This document shows, piece by piece, positions 1 through 5,817 of a DNA stretch of 5,817 bases; the first letter of the stretch is position 1; every line of letters begins with the position of its first letter. The DNA is from Acidimicrobiaceae bacterium (GTDB lineage: Bacteria; Actinomycetota; Acidimicrobiia; Acidimicrobiales; Palsa-688). The stretch covers positions 1 to 5,817 of the forward strand of contig JAUTXM010000182.1 of assembly GCA_030838025.1 (NCBI GenBank). Reading direction: 5' to 3'. A program made the translations under genes and the position numbers. The notes beneath the pieces are model-generated. The model was given only the letters and a program-made list of their open reading frames with translations, ran no database searches and was not told the DNA's origin.

Positions 1-2
1 GC

Positions 3-2885
3 CGGCGCGAGGGCTGGCAGTGGGAGGCCGAAGGCCACCGGGTCCGGCGCACCCTCGGCTTCGCCCACCTCGGCGGGGCCACGCTCGACAACGAGGAGAA
101 CTACCTCATCAAGAAGTTGTTCACCGCCCTCGGCGCCATCCAGATCGAGAACCAAGCCCGGATCTGACACAGCGCCACCGTCCCCGGTCTGGGGACATCG
201 TTCGGTCGGGGCGGCGCCACCACCTTCCAGCAGGACTTGCAGAACTCCGATTGCATCGTCATCGAGGGCTCCAACATGGCCGAGTGCCACCCGGTGGGGT
301 TCCAGTGGGTGATGGAGGCCAAGGCGCGGGGCGCGGTCGTCATCCACGTCGACCCCCGGTTCACCCGCACGAGCGCGGTTGCGGACGTCCATGTGCCGAT
401 TCGGGCGGGCAGCGACATCGCGTTCCTGGGCGGCCTGGTCAACTACGTCCTGCAAACCGACTCATTCTTCCGCGACTACGTCGCCGCGTACAGCAACGGC
501 CCGGTGATCCTGCGTGATGACTACCGCGACACCGAGGACCTGGACGGCGTGTTCTCCGGGTTCGACCCAGACACCCGGACCTACGACACCTCCACCTGGC
601 AGTACGAGGGGGTGGAGGTCCAGTCCTCCCCAGGGCAGCGAGGCGAGGAGGCCGCGGACAAGACGGCAGACAAGACCGCGGGAAAGACCGACGCTGAGTC
701 CGAGGGCGATGCGGCCAAGGGCCACTCCTACGGCTCGGGCGGCCCCGCCCTCGGCGCCGGCGAGGCGACGCTCGACAAGACCATGCAACACCCGCGCTGC
801 GTGCTCCAGGTACTGAAGCGTCATTACGCCCGCTACACGCCCGAGATGGTCGAGCAGATCTGCGGCATCCCCCAGGAACCGTTCCGAAGAGTCTGCGAAC
901 TGATCACTGCCAACTCGGGGCCGGACCGCACCACGTCGTTCGTGTACTCGGTCGGCTGGACCCAGCACACCGTCGGTGCGCAATACATCCGCACGGCGGC
1001 GATCCTGCAAACCCTGCTCGGCAACATGGGCCGCCCCGGCGGCGGGATCCTGGCGCTGCGCGGTCACGCCTCCATCCAGGGGTCGACAGACATACCGACC
1101 CTGTTCAACCTCCTACCCGGGTACATCCCCATGCCGCACGCCAACCAGCACACCGACCTGGCCTCGTTCGTCGAGAAGGAGTCGGCACAGAAGGGGTACT
1201 GGGCCAACATGAAGGCCTACTTCGTGAGCCTGCTGAAGGCGTACTACGGCGACGCCGCGACCGCGGCCAACGACTTCTGCTTCGACTACCTGCCTCGCTT
1301 GACCGCCAGCCACAGCACCTACGAGACGGTGCTGGCCCAGATGGCGGGAACCTGCAAGGGCTACTTCCTGATGGGCGAAAATCCGGCCGTCGGCTCGGCC
1401 AACGCCCGCTTGCAACGCCTCGGCATGGCCAACCTCGACTGGCTCGTCGTGCGGGACTTCTCCTTGATCGAGAGCGCGACGTGGTGGAAGGACGGCCCCG
1501 AGATCGAAACCGGCGAGCTGCGCACCGGCGACATCGCCACCGAGGTGTTCTTCCTGCCCGCGGCGGCCCACACCGAGAAGGAGGGCAGCTTCACCAACAC
1601 CCAGCGGTTGCTCCAGTGGCACCGCAAAGCGGTCGAGCCCGCAGGCGACGCCCGCAGTGATCTCTGGTTCATGTACCACCTGGGCAGGCGCATCCGCGCG
1701 AAGCTCGCCGGCTCCGTCGACCCCATGGACCGGCCCGTGCTCGACCTGACGTGGGACTACACCACCACCGGCGCCATCGACGAGCCCGATGCCGAGGCCG
1801 TGCTGCGCGAGATCAACGGATGGGACTCCGAGGGGCACCCGCTGTCGGCGTCCACCGAGCTGAAGGGGGACGGGTCGACCACCTGCGGCTGCTGGATCTA
1901 CTGCGGTTGCTACGCCGACGGCGTCAACCAACCCGACCGGCGCAAGCCCGGCTCCGAGCAGGACTGGGTGGCCGCCGAGTGGGGCTGGGCGTGGCCCGCC
2001 AACCGCCGCATGCTCTACAACCGGGCCTCCGCCGATCCCGACGGAAAGCCGTGGAGCGAGCGCAAGGCCTATCTGTGGTGGGATGCCGACTCGGGGAAAT
2101 GGGCCGGGCACGACGTGGCCGATTTCGTCGCCGACAAGGCCCCCGACTACCGGCCACCCGAAGGAGCCCGCGGAGCCGAGGCGCTGGGCGGCGACGACCC
2201 GTTCATCATGCAAGCCGACGGGAAGGCGTGGCTGTTCGCACCCGCTGGTCTGGCGGACGGGCCGTTGCCCACGCACTACGAGCCCCAGGAATCACCGGTC
2301 GGCAACCTCCTGCACCGCCAGCAGCGCAACCCGGCCCGAGAGCTGATTGCACCCGCGGACGGCAACAACCTGTTCCACCCGAGCGCCGGCGAGCCGTTGA
2401 GCGAGGTCTTCCCGTACGTGGCCACGACCTACCGCCTGACCGAACACCACACCGCGGGCGGCATGTCGCGCTGGCTGCCATACCTCTCGGAGCTGCAGCC
2501 CGAGATGTTCTGCGAGGTCTCACCGGAGCTGGCCGCCCAGCGCGCCCTGGAGCACCTGGGGTGGGCGACCATCGTCACGGCTCGGGCAGCCATCGAGGCC
2601 CGGGTGCTGGTCACCGACCGGATCCCGACGCTCACCGTGGGGGGCCGGCCGCTGTATCAGGTCGGCCTCCCCTACCACTGGGGACCCAACGGGTACTCCA
2701 CCGGCGACGGGGCCAACGAACTGGCCCATCTCTCGCTCGACCCCAACGTCCACATCCAGGAAGTGAAGGCCTTGACGTGCGACATTCGTCCCGGCCGTCG
2801 CCCCCGCGGTCCGGCCCGCTTGCAACTGGTCCGGCAGTACCGCGAGCGCGCCGGAATCACCGACGAGACCGGGAGAGCGCAGTGA
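3..2885 (+). CDS. fdnG: Formate dehydrogenase catalytic (alpha) subunit, selenocysteine-containing, 5' partial
   Basis: This is the large molybdopterin (bis-MGD) subunit that oxidises formate to CO2. The frame is open from the left edge through an in-frame TGA at 165-167 to a TGA stop at 2883-2885, giving 960 residues in the window. Residues before the TGA (GGATLDNEENYLIKKLFTAL, 24-43) and after it (HSATVPGLGTSFGRGGATTF) are both family-typical, so the two halves are one protein with selenocysteine at window residue 55 followed by His56. Further marks are VDPRFTRTS (116-124, cofactor binding), GENPAVGSANARLQ (from 458), EKEGSFTNTQR (from 525) and the C-terminal MGD-binding domain from TTYRLTEHHT (808) to the end. 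The N-terminal [4Fe-4S] cysteines and any twin-arginine signal lie outside the window; E. coli FdnG has Sec at about residue 196, so roughly 140 residues are missing. A variable hydrophilic linker spans about residues 207-260. The gene overlaps the next one by GTGA. A TTG start at 237 would lose the active site and is rejected. Confidence 0.96.
165..167 (+). other. Selenocysteine codon (in-frame TGA) of formate dehydrogenase
   Basis: The TGA sits in the context NQARI-Sec-HSATV, which matches the active-site Sec-His pair of formate dehydrogenases (RV-Sec-H in E. coli). Known enzymes carry Sec or Cys here as a ligand to Mo or W. Coding similarity to the family continues without a break on both sides in the same frame, and an adjacent hairpin fits a bacterial SECIS element. 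A true nonsense mutation falling on exactly this codon is therefore very unlikely. Confidence 0.95.
180..196 (+). promoter_or_regulatory. Bacterial SECIS hairpin
   Basis: GTCCCC (180-185) pairs perfectly with GGGGAC (191-196) around a GGTCT loop (186-190). The loop begins 18 nt after the TGA, the same spacing and loop sequence that I recall for E. coli fdhF, where SelB binds the apical GGU loop. An outer pairing of GCGCC (172-176) with GGCGC (213-217) is also possible. The element lies within coding sequence and encodes the residues T-V-P-G-L-G-T. The E. coli bulged U is not obvious here, and the stem appears uninterrupted. Confidence 0.9.
654..689 (+). repeat. 12-bp tandem repeat in the alpha-subunit linker (3 copies)
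   Basis: Three 12-bp units (654-665, 666-677, 678-689) encode ADKT, ADKT and AGKT. They lie in a hydrophilic, low-complexity stretch between the conserved STWQYEG segment and the conserved MQHPRCVLQVLKRH segment. The unit is a multiple of three, so copy-number change would keep the frame. It looks like a surface loop that has expanded by slippage; no function is evident. Confidence 0.75.
1884..1910 (+). other. CxCx3CxC cysteine motif in the alpha subunit
   Basis: Window residues 628-636 read CGCWIYCGC, which places four cysteines within nine residues, followed by Y-A-D-G-V-N-Q. I believe this segment is shared by actinobacterial relatives of the enzyme and is absent from E. coli FdnG, but that is from memory. 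Four closely spaced cysteines could bind a metal or form disulfides in an exported enzyme. No known cluster-binding signature matches exactly. Confidence 0.6.
2871..2875 (+). promoter_or_regulatory. Ribosome binding site for the beta subunit
   Basis: GGGAG lies 6 nt before the GTG at 2882, inside the end of the alpha-subunit gene. It supports the overlapping GTG start over the in-frame ATG at 2978, which has only C-rich sequence before it. Confidence 0.6.
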
Positions 2886-2935
2886 GCGGCGCGAGCGCTG
2901 TGAGCGGTGTGAGCGGTGTGAGCGGTGCGAGCGTG
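2882..2935 (+). repeat. 9-bp tandem repeat at the start of the beta subunit (6 units)
   Basis: Six consecutive 9-bp units follow the pattern GTGAGCGGT: 2882, 2891, 2900, 2909, 2918 and 2927. The units at 2900, 2909 and 2918 are identical, while the second and sixth are diverged (GCGAGCG...). They encode VSG-ASA-VSG-VSG-VSG-ASV. Several units offer an in-frame GTG that could serve as a start codon. Confidence 0.85.
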
Positions 2936-3754
2936 GACCCGGCGACCGCCAGTGGCTACCCCGACCACCCGCCCCGCATGGGCTTCTTCACCGACACCAG
3001 CGTGTGCATCGGATGCAAGGCATGCGAGGTGGCGTGCAAGGAGTGGAACCACATCCCCGAAGATGGCCTGTCCCTCACCGGAATGTCCTACGACAACTCC
3101 ATCCGGCTGAGTGCTGATACCTGGCGCCATGTGGCCTTCATCGAGCAACGCCAACCGCGCGCCGAGCCGGACCCGGCACACGCCGGTGACGTGCGGTGGC
3201 TAATGGCCAGCGACGTGTGCAAGCACTGCACTCACGCCGCGTGCCTGGATGTGTGTCCGACAGGGTCACTGTTCCGGACCGAGTTCGGTACGGTCGTCGT
3301 CCAGGAGGACATCTGCAACGGCTGTGGCTACTGCATCCCCGCCTGCCCCTACGGCGTCATCGACCAGCGCAAGGGTGACGGCCGGGCGTGGAAGTGCACC
3401 TTGTGCTACGACCGGATCTCGGTGGGCACGGCGCCCGCGTGTGCGCAAGCGTGCCCGACGGAATCCATCCAGTTCGGGCCGCTCGACGAGCTCCGGGCCC
3501 GGGCGCAGCGGCGCGTCGAAGCCATGCACGACGCCGGTGTCACCGATGCCCGCCTCTACGGCCACGACCCGGCCGACGGCGTCGGTGGCGACGGCGCCTT
3601 CTTCCTCCTCCTGGACGAACCCGAGGTCTACGGACTGCCTCCCGATCCCGTCGTGACAACGAGGGATCTAACGGCAATCTGGAAAAAGGTGGGGTTAGCG
3701 GCACTCACGGTCGCGGCGGCCGGTATCGCGTCCTTCGTGCGGGCCCCTCGCTGA
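2882..3754 (+). CDS. fdnH: Formate dehydrogenase iron-sulfur (beta) subunit
   Basis: This 290-residue electron-transfer subunit passes electrons from the catalytic subunit to the membrane anchor. Sixteen cysteines form four [4Fe-4S] sites: C42/45/48/52, C113/116/121/125, C145/148/151/155 and C172/175/187/191. This is the FdnH/HybA pattern with CP pairs at the second to fourth sites. After a hydrophilic region, a C-terminal segment (about 267-287, WKKVGLAALTVAAAGIASF) is a likely single membrane helix, as in E. coli FdnH (294 residues). The GTG start overlaps the alpha stop (GTGA) and has a GGGAG site upstream. The first 18 residues are an unusual VSG/ASA repeat encoded by 9-bp tandem DNA; the conserved part begins at M33 (RMGFFTDTSVCIGC). 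The in-frame GTGs at 2900, 2909 and 2918, or the ATG at 2978, are alternative starts. The stop overlaps the next start (TGATG). Confidence 0.95.
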   Translation: MSGASAVSGVSGVSGASVDPATASGYPDHPPRMGFFTDTSVCIGCKACEVACKEWNHIPEDGLSLTGMSYDNSIRLSADTWRHVAFIEQRQPRAEPDPAHAGDVRWLMASDVCKHCTHAACLDVCPTGSLFRTEFGTVVVQEDICNGCGYCIPACPYGVIDQRKGDGRAWKCTLCYDRISVGTAPACAQACPTESIQFGPLDELRARAQRRVEAMHDAGVTDARLYGHDPADGVGGDGAFFLLLDEPEVYGLPPDPVVTTRDLTAIWKKVGLAALTVAAAGIASFVRAPR

Positions 3755-4782
3755 TGTCCGACGTCACGGGGCAAGGGGTCGAGGGCGCCCGTCCGGGTCG
3801 AGAGGCCATGACCGGTGCCTCGACCAACGGCGCGGGCGGGGGCAACCGCCGCGGGCGAGCGGGACGCGGTGAACAGTCAATGGTCCCCAACGCCGAGTTC
3901 ACCTCGTACTATGGGTTGCCCATCGTGAACGCCCCGGTGTGGCACAGCCCCGACATCCCCGGCTACCTGTTTCTCGGGGGCCTCGCGGGCGCATCGTCAG
4001 TGCTGGCCGCCGGAGCACAGTTCACGGGCCGTCGTGACCTGGCGGTGCGCAGCAAGGCGGTCGCCGCGGGTGCGATCACGTTGAGCGCGGCTGCGTTGGT
4101 GCACGACCTCGGCCGCCCGTCGCGCTTTTACAACATGCTGCGGGTGCTGAAACCGTCGTCCCCCATGAGCGTCGGCTCATGGCTCCTGGCCGCCTACGGC
4201 CCCGCCGCCGGCGTCGCGGGCACCACCGCCGTGCTGGGCCGCTTCCGCCGCGTTGGCGTTGGTGCCACCGCCGCGGCGGCGGTGCTGGGACCGGCCGTGG
4301 CGACCTATACCGCCGCGTTGCTGTGCGATACCGCGGTCCCGGCGTGGCACGAGGGATATCGAGAGATGCCGTTTCTGTTCGCGGGCTCCAGTGCCGCGGC
4401 CGCGGGCGGCGTCGGTCTGATCACCGCACCCTTCGAGCAGTCGGGCCCGGCCCGACGTCTCGCCGTGGTGGGTGCGGTTCTCGAAACAGTGGCCGCCCAA
4501 CGCATGGAGCAGCGCCTCGGCGTGGTGGGCGAGCCCTACCGGCAAGGCTTGGCAGGCCGTTACCTGAAGGCAGGTCGAGCGCTTACCGCCACCGGGCTGA
4601 TCGTGGCGTTGGCGGGGAAGCGAAGTCGAGCCGCCCGCATGGTCGCGGGCACGGCGCTGGCCGCAGGTTCGGCCTTTACCCGCTTCGGGATCTTCGAGGC
4701 CGGGAAGCAATCGGCGGCTGATCCGAAGTACACCGTCGAGCCCCAGCGCCAGCGGATCAGCAACCGTGCGGGCGCCTCGTAG
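3754..4782 (+). CDS. nrfD: NrfD/PsrC-type membrane anchor subunit of formate dehydrogenase
   Basis: This 342-residue integral membrane protein probably takes electrons from the iron-sulfur subunit and reduces quinone. About eight hydrophobic segments are visible, near residues 68-90, 98-118, 139-162, 169-192, 206-227, 235-250, 270-288 and 293-314. Family motifs are HDLGRPSRFYNMLRVLKPSS (117-136), YTAALLCDTAVPAWHEGYRE (185-204) and the C-terminal RFGIFEAGKQSAADPKYTVE (310-329). No haem is expected, unlike the four-helix FdnI cytochrome b. The ATG at 3754 overlaps the beta stop (TGATG), suggesting coupled translation, but has no clear ribosome site. It gives a Gly/Arg-rich, hydrophilic leader of about 42 residues. 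ATG 3880 (MVPNAEFTSYYG) is a real alternative, with GGTGA 7 nt upstream; ATG 3808 is less likely because its purine stretch is too close. The TAG stop lies in a hairpin loop. Identity is firm; the start is uncertain. Confidence 0.93.
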   Translation: MSDVTGQGVEGARPGREAMTGASTNGAGGGNRRGRAGRGEQSMVPNAEFTSYYGLPIVNAPVWHSPDIPGYLFLGGLAGASSVLAAGAQFTGRRDLAVRSKAVAAGAITLSAAALVHDLGRPSRFYNMLRVLKPSSPMSVGSWLLAAYGPAAGVAGTTAVLGRFRRVGVGATAAAAVLGPAVATYTAALLCDTAVPAWHEGYREMPFLFAGSSAAAAGGVGLITAPFEQSGPARRLAVVGAVLETVAAQRMEQRLGVVGEPYRQGLAGRYLKAGRALTATGLIVALAGKRSRAARMVAGTALAAGSAFTRFGIFEAGKQSAADPKYTVEPQRQRISNRAGAS

Positions 4783-4791
4783 CAACGAGGC
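4774..4791 (+). terminator. Hairpin at the end of the formate dehydrogenase operon, possible terminator
   Basis: GCCTCGT (4774-4780) pairs perfectly with ACGAGGC (4785-4791) around a 4-nt AGCA loop that contains part of the nrfD stop codon. No T-run follows, so it is not a canonical intrinsic terminator, although U-less hairpins are common at gene ends in high-GC actinobacteria. A competing pairing, CGTAG (4779-4783 region) with CTACG (4792-4796), is also possible. Its position at the end of the operon and before a change of function supports a 3'-end role. Confidence 0.4.
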
Positions 4792-4936
4792 CTACGGCTA
4801 CACACCACGAGGGACCCGTGTCGAGCCTATCGTTGCCGAGAGCTGCCGGTCGTGCTAGGAATCCGACCAGTGGTTGAGCAGCAGCCGCATCTGGTCCGCG
4901 TCGCCATCCCGACCGGGCAAATCGAGTGGGGCGGCC

Positions 4937-5293
4937 GTGACCAATTTCGGGATGGTGGTAAGCCAAGTGGACGGTACGGCAAGTGTCGTCGTAAGCGGCG
5001 AACTCGATATGTACACCGCGCCCCGGCTTCGGGAAGAGTTGGTCGGGCTGACGATTCAGGGATCCCGTGACGTCACGGTGGACCTCGAGGCCGTGAACTT
5101 CGTCGACTCGACGGCACTCGGTGTACTGGTCGGCGGCCTCAAGCGGCTCCGGCAACTCGACGGCGACCTAAAACTGAAGTCCCCGTCGCCCCAGACATTC
5201 AAGGTCCTCGAACTGACCGGCCTCACCAAGGTCTTCTCGATCACCCAAAACGCGAACGGCTCGTCGGGCCAACCGCAGGATTCATGTAGCTGA
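4937..5293 (+). CDS. STAS-domain anti-sigma factor antagonist
   Basis: This 118-residue cytoplasmic protein is a single STAS domain of the SpoIIAA/RsbV kind. Such proteins bind an anti-sigma kinase when unphosphorylated and so release a sigma factor. Visible features are the first strand (MVVSQVDGTASVVVSGELD, 6-24), YTAPRLREEL (26-35), VTVDLEAVNFVDSTALGVLV (46-65) with D57-S58-T59 as the expected phosphorylation site, and a conserved end (FKVLELTGLTKVF, 88-100). The last 15 residues are a hydrophilic tail. GTG 4937 was chosen because GTGGGG lies 5 nt upstream and the domain begins directly after it; TTG 4874 would add 21 unlike residues, and ATG 4952 is possible. No anti-sigma kinase or sigma-factor gene lies next to it here, so its partner is unknown. 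A gap of 154 nt separates it from nrfD, so it is probably transcribed on its own. Its end overlaps a convergent gene by 53 bp. Confidence 0.88.
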   Translation: MTNFGMVVSQVDGTASVVVSGELDMYTAPRLREELVGLTIQGSRDVTVDLEAVNFVDSTALGVLVGGLKRLRQLDGDLKLKSPSPQTFKVLELTGLTKVFSITQNANGSSGQPQDSCS

Positions 5294-5816
5294 CCGAGAC
5301 CACGCTCTTGCGAGCGTCGGGGCTGCCCGGAGTCGGGCGGAAGACCACCTTGCCCTTTCCGCTGCAGGGAAGCAACAGGCTGGTCGGAATGGGCTCGATC
5401 GTGAAGTACCGGTCGAACGTCGTCGTCACCGAGGAGTCGTCGGTGAAGCGGGCGACGATGGCCCGGCCCCGGGTTCCCGTCAGCCCCACAGAGACCTTGA
5501 CGCCGTAGGCAACGGGAGGCGGCGGCGAGAGGACTTCGAGTTCCTGCCCGGCCGCAGGGTGACCGCTCAACAGGGGGCCACCGGGCCCGGGGCAGATCAC
5601 CGTCACCACGGCATCACTAAAGGCCCCGTTGACTCGGCCGGTGAAGGCCTGCCCGGGCCCGACCCCGCCTGACGCCTCAGCGGGGGGGCTGAGCACGCCT
5701 AGCAATACGACTGCCAGCGTCGTTGCGCCGAACACCGTCCGAAGGGCGGCCCGGCGCCGTTGCGTCGGCGGCTTCCATCGGGGGTTCGCCAGGAGAGCGT
5801 TCGGCTGGCAGTTCTC
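5241..5816 (-). CDS. Secreted small protein of unknown function, probably 5' partial
   Basis: I do not recognise the family. The reading frame on the minus strand is open from the stop at 5241-5243 to the right edge. A GTG at 5733-5735 would give 164 residues, but the segment just upstream of it reads TQRRRAALRT, an ideal charged n-region for the following hydrophobic stretch (FGATTLAVVLLGVLS). The cleavage site would be near AEA-SGG. No ATG, GTG or TTG occurs in frame between 5735 and the edge, and no ribosome site precedes the GTG. The start is therefore probably outside the window. The mature part (about 143 residues) is rich in V, T, G and P with alternating hydrophobic residues, suggesting a beta-sandwich. 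It has only two cysteines (VICPGP and LLPCSG, residues 48 and 124 from the GTG), which could form one disulfide. The C-terminal 17 residues overlap the STAS gene on the other strand. Confidence 0.7.
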   Translation of the reverse strand, partial: ENCQPNALLANPRWKPPTQRRRAALRTVFGATTLAVVLLGVLSPPAEASGGVGPGQAFTGRVNGAFSDAVVTVICPGPGGPLLSGHPAAGQELEVLSPPPPVAYGVKVSVGLTGTRGRAIVARFTDDSSVTTTFDRYFTIEPIPTSLLLPCSGKGKVVFRPTPGSPDARKSVVSVSYMNPAVGPTSRSRFG

Positions 5817-5817
5817 C

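Noticed and set aside
165..167. Alpha-subunit gene as a pseudogene with a premature stop
   Set aside because: The TGA is at the exact family Sec position, with a SECIS-like hairpin and intact conserved sequence on both sides.
20..517. 165-residue frame across the window start
   Set aside because: It overlaps the alpha gene in a different frame and is Arg/Pro-rich without motifs; the true frame reads through the TGA at 165.
1113..2276. 387-residue open frame on the minus strand
   Set aside because: It lies fully inside the conserved alpha-subunit gene and its translation is a low-complexity G/V/A/R shadow with no recognisable domain; long antisense frames are expected in high-GC coding DNA.
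1751..2881. Open frame extending the beta subunit upstream
   Set aside because: The translation before 2882 is Arg/Pro/Ala-rich out-of-frame reading of the alpha gene; the beta subunit's conserved sequence begins only after 2882.
3388..3753. Open frame extending nrfD upstream
   Set aside because: It is an out-of-frame reading of the beta gene; NrfD-like sequence begins after 3754.
4179..4785. Open frames on both strands within nrfD
   Set aside because: Their translations lack motifs and mirror the alanine/glycine-rich codons of the membrane protein; they are shadows of nrfD.
4833..4861. Possible promoter before the STAS gene (TTGCCG, 17-bp spacer, TAGGAA)
   Set aside because: The -10 match is weak (ends in A rather than T) and such pairs arise by chance in GC-rich DNA; not strong enough to list.
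5308..5508. 66-residue plus-strand frame opposite the secreted-protein gene
   Set aside because: No ribosome site or recognisable domain; the minus-strand frame is longer and has a clear signal peptide.

Overview
The window is GC-rich DNA with GTG starts, gene-dense packing and overlapping start/stop codons. This layout and the protein types suggest a high-GC actinobacterium; the genus cannot be told from the sequence.

Bases 3-4782 hold a tightly coupled three-gene operon for a membrane-bound formate dehydrogenase. It consists of the large molybdenum/tungsten catalytic subunit (5' end outside the window), a four-cluster [4Fe-4S] electron-transfer subunit with a C-terminal membrane helix, and an NrfD/PsrC-type membrane anchor. 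Each downstream gene starts on the stop codon of the one before it. The expected path is formate oxidation at the catalytic subunit, electrons through the iron-sulfur subunit, and delivery to the quinone pool through the NrfD subunit. NrfD takes the place of the haem-b FdnI subunit of Escherichia coli.

The most important point is that the catalytic subunit is a selenoprotein. An in-frame TGA at 165-167 lies exactly at the family's active-site selenocysteine position. It is followed by a perfect 6-bp hairpin with a GGTCT loop (180-196), which starts its loop 18 nt after the TGA, as I recall for E. coli fdhF. A standard gene caller would stop at this TGA and start the gene at a false TTG at 237. 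The organism should therefore carry selA, selB, selC and selD elsewhere; none lies in this window.

Downstream of the operon, a 154-nt gap with a hairpin at its upstream edge leads to a small STAS-domain anti-sigma-factor antagonist gene (4937-5293). A convergent gene on the minus strand (5241 to the right edge) encodes a small secreted protein of unknown function. It overlaps the end of the STAS gene by 53 bp, and its start is probably beyond the window. No RNA genes, CRISPR arrays or mobile elements were seen.
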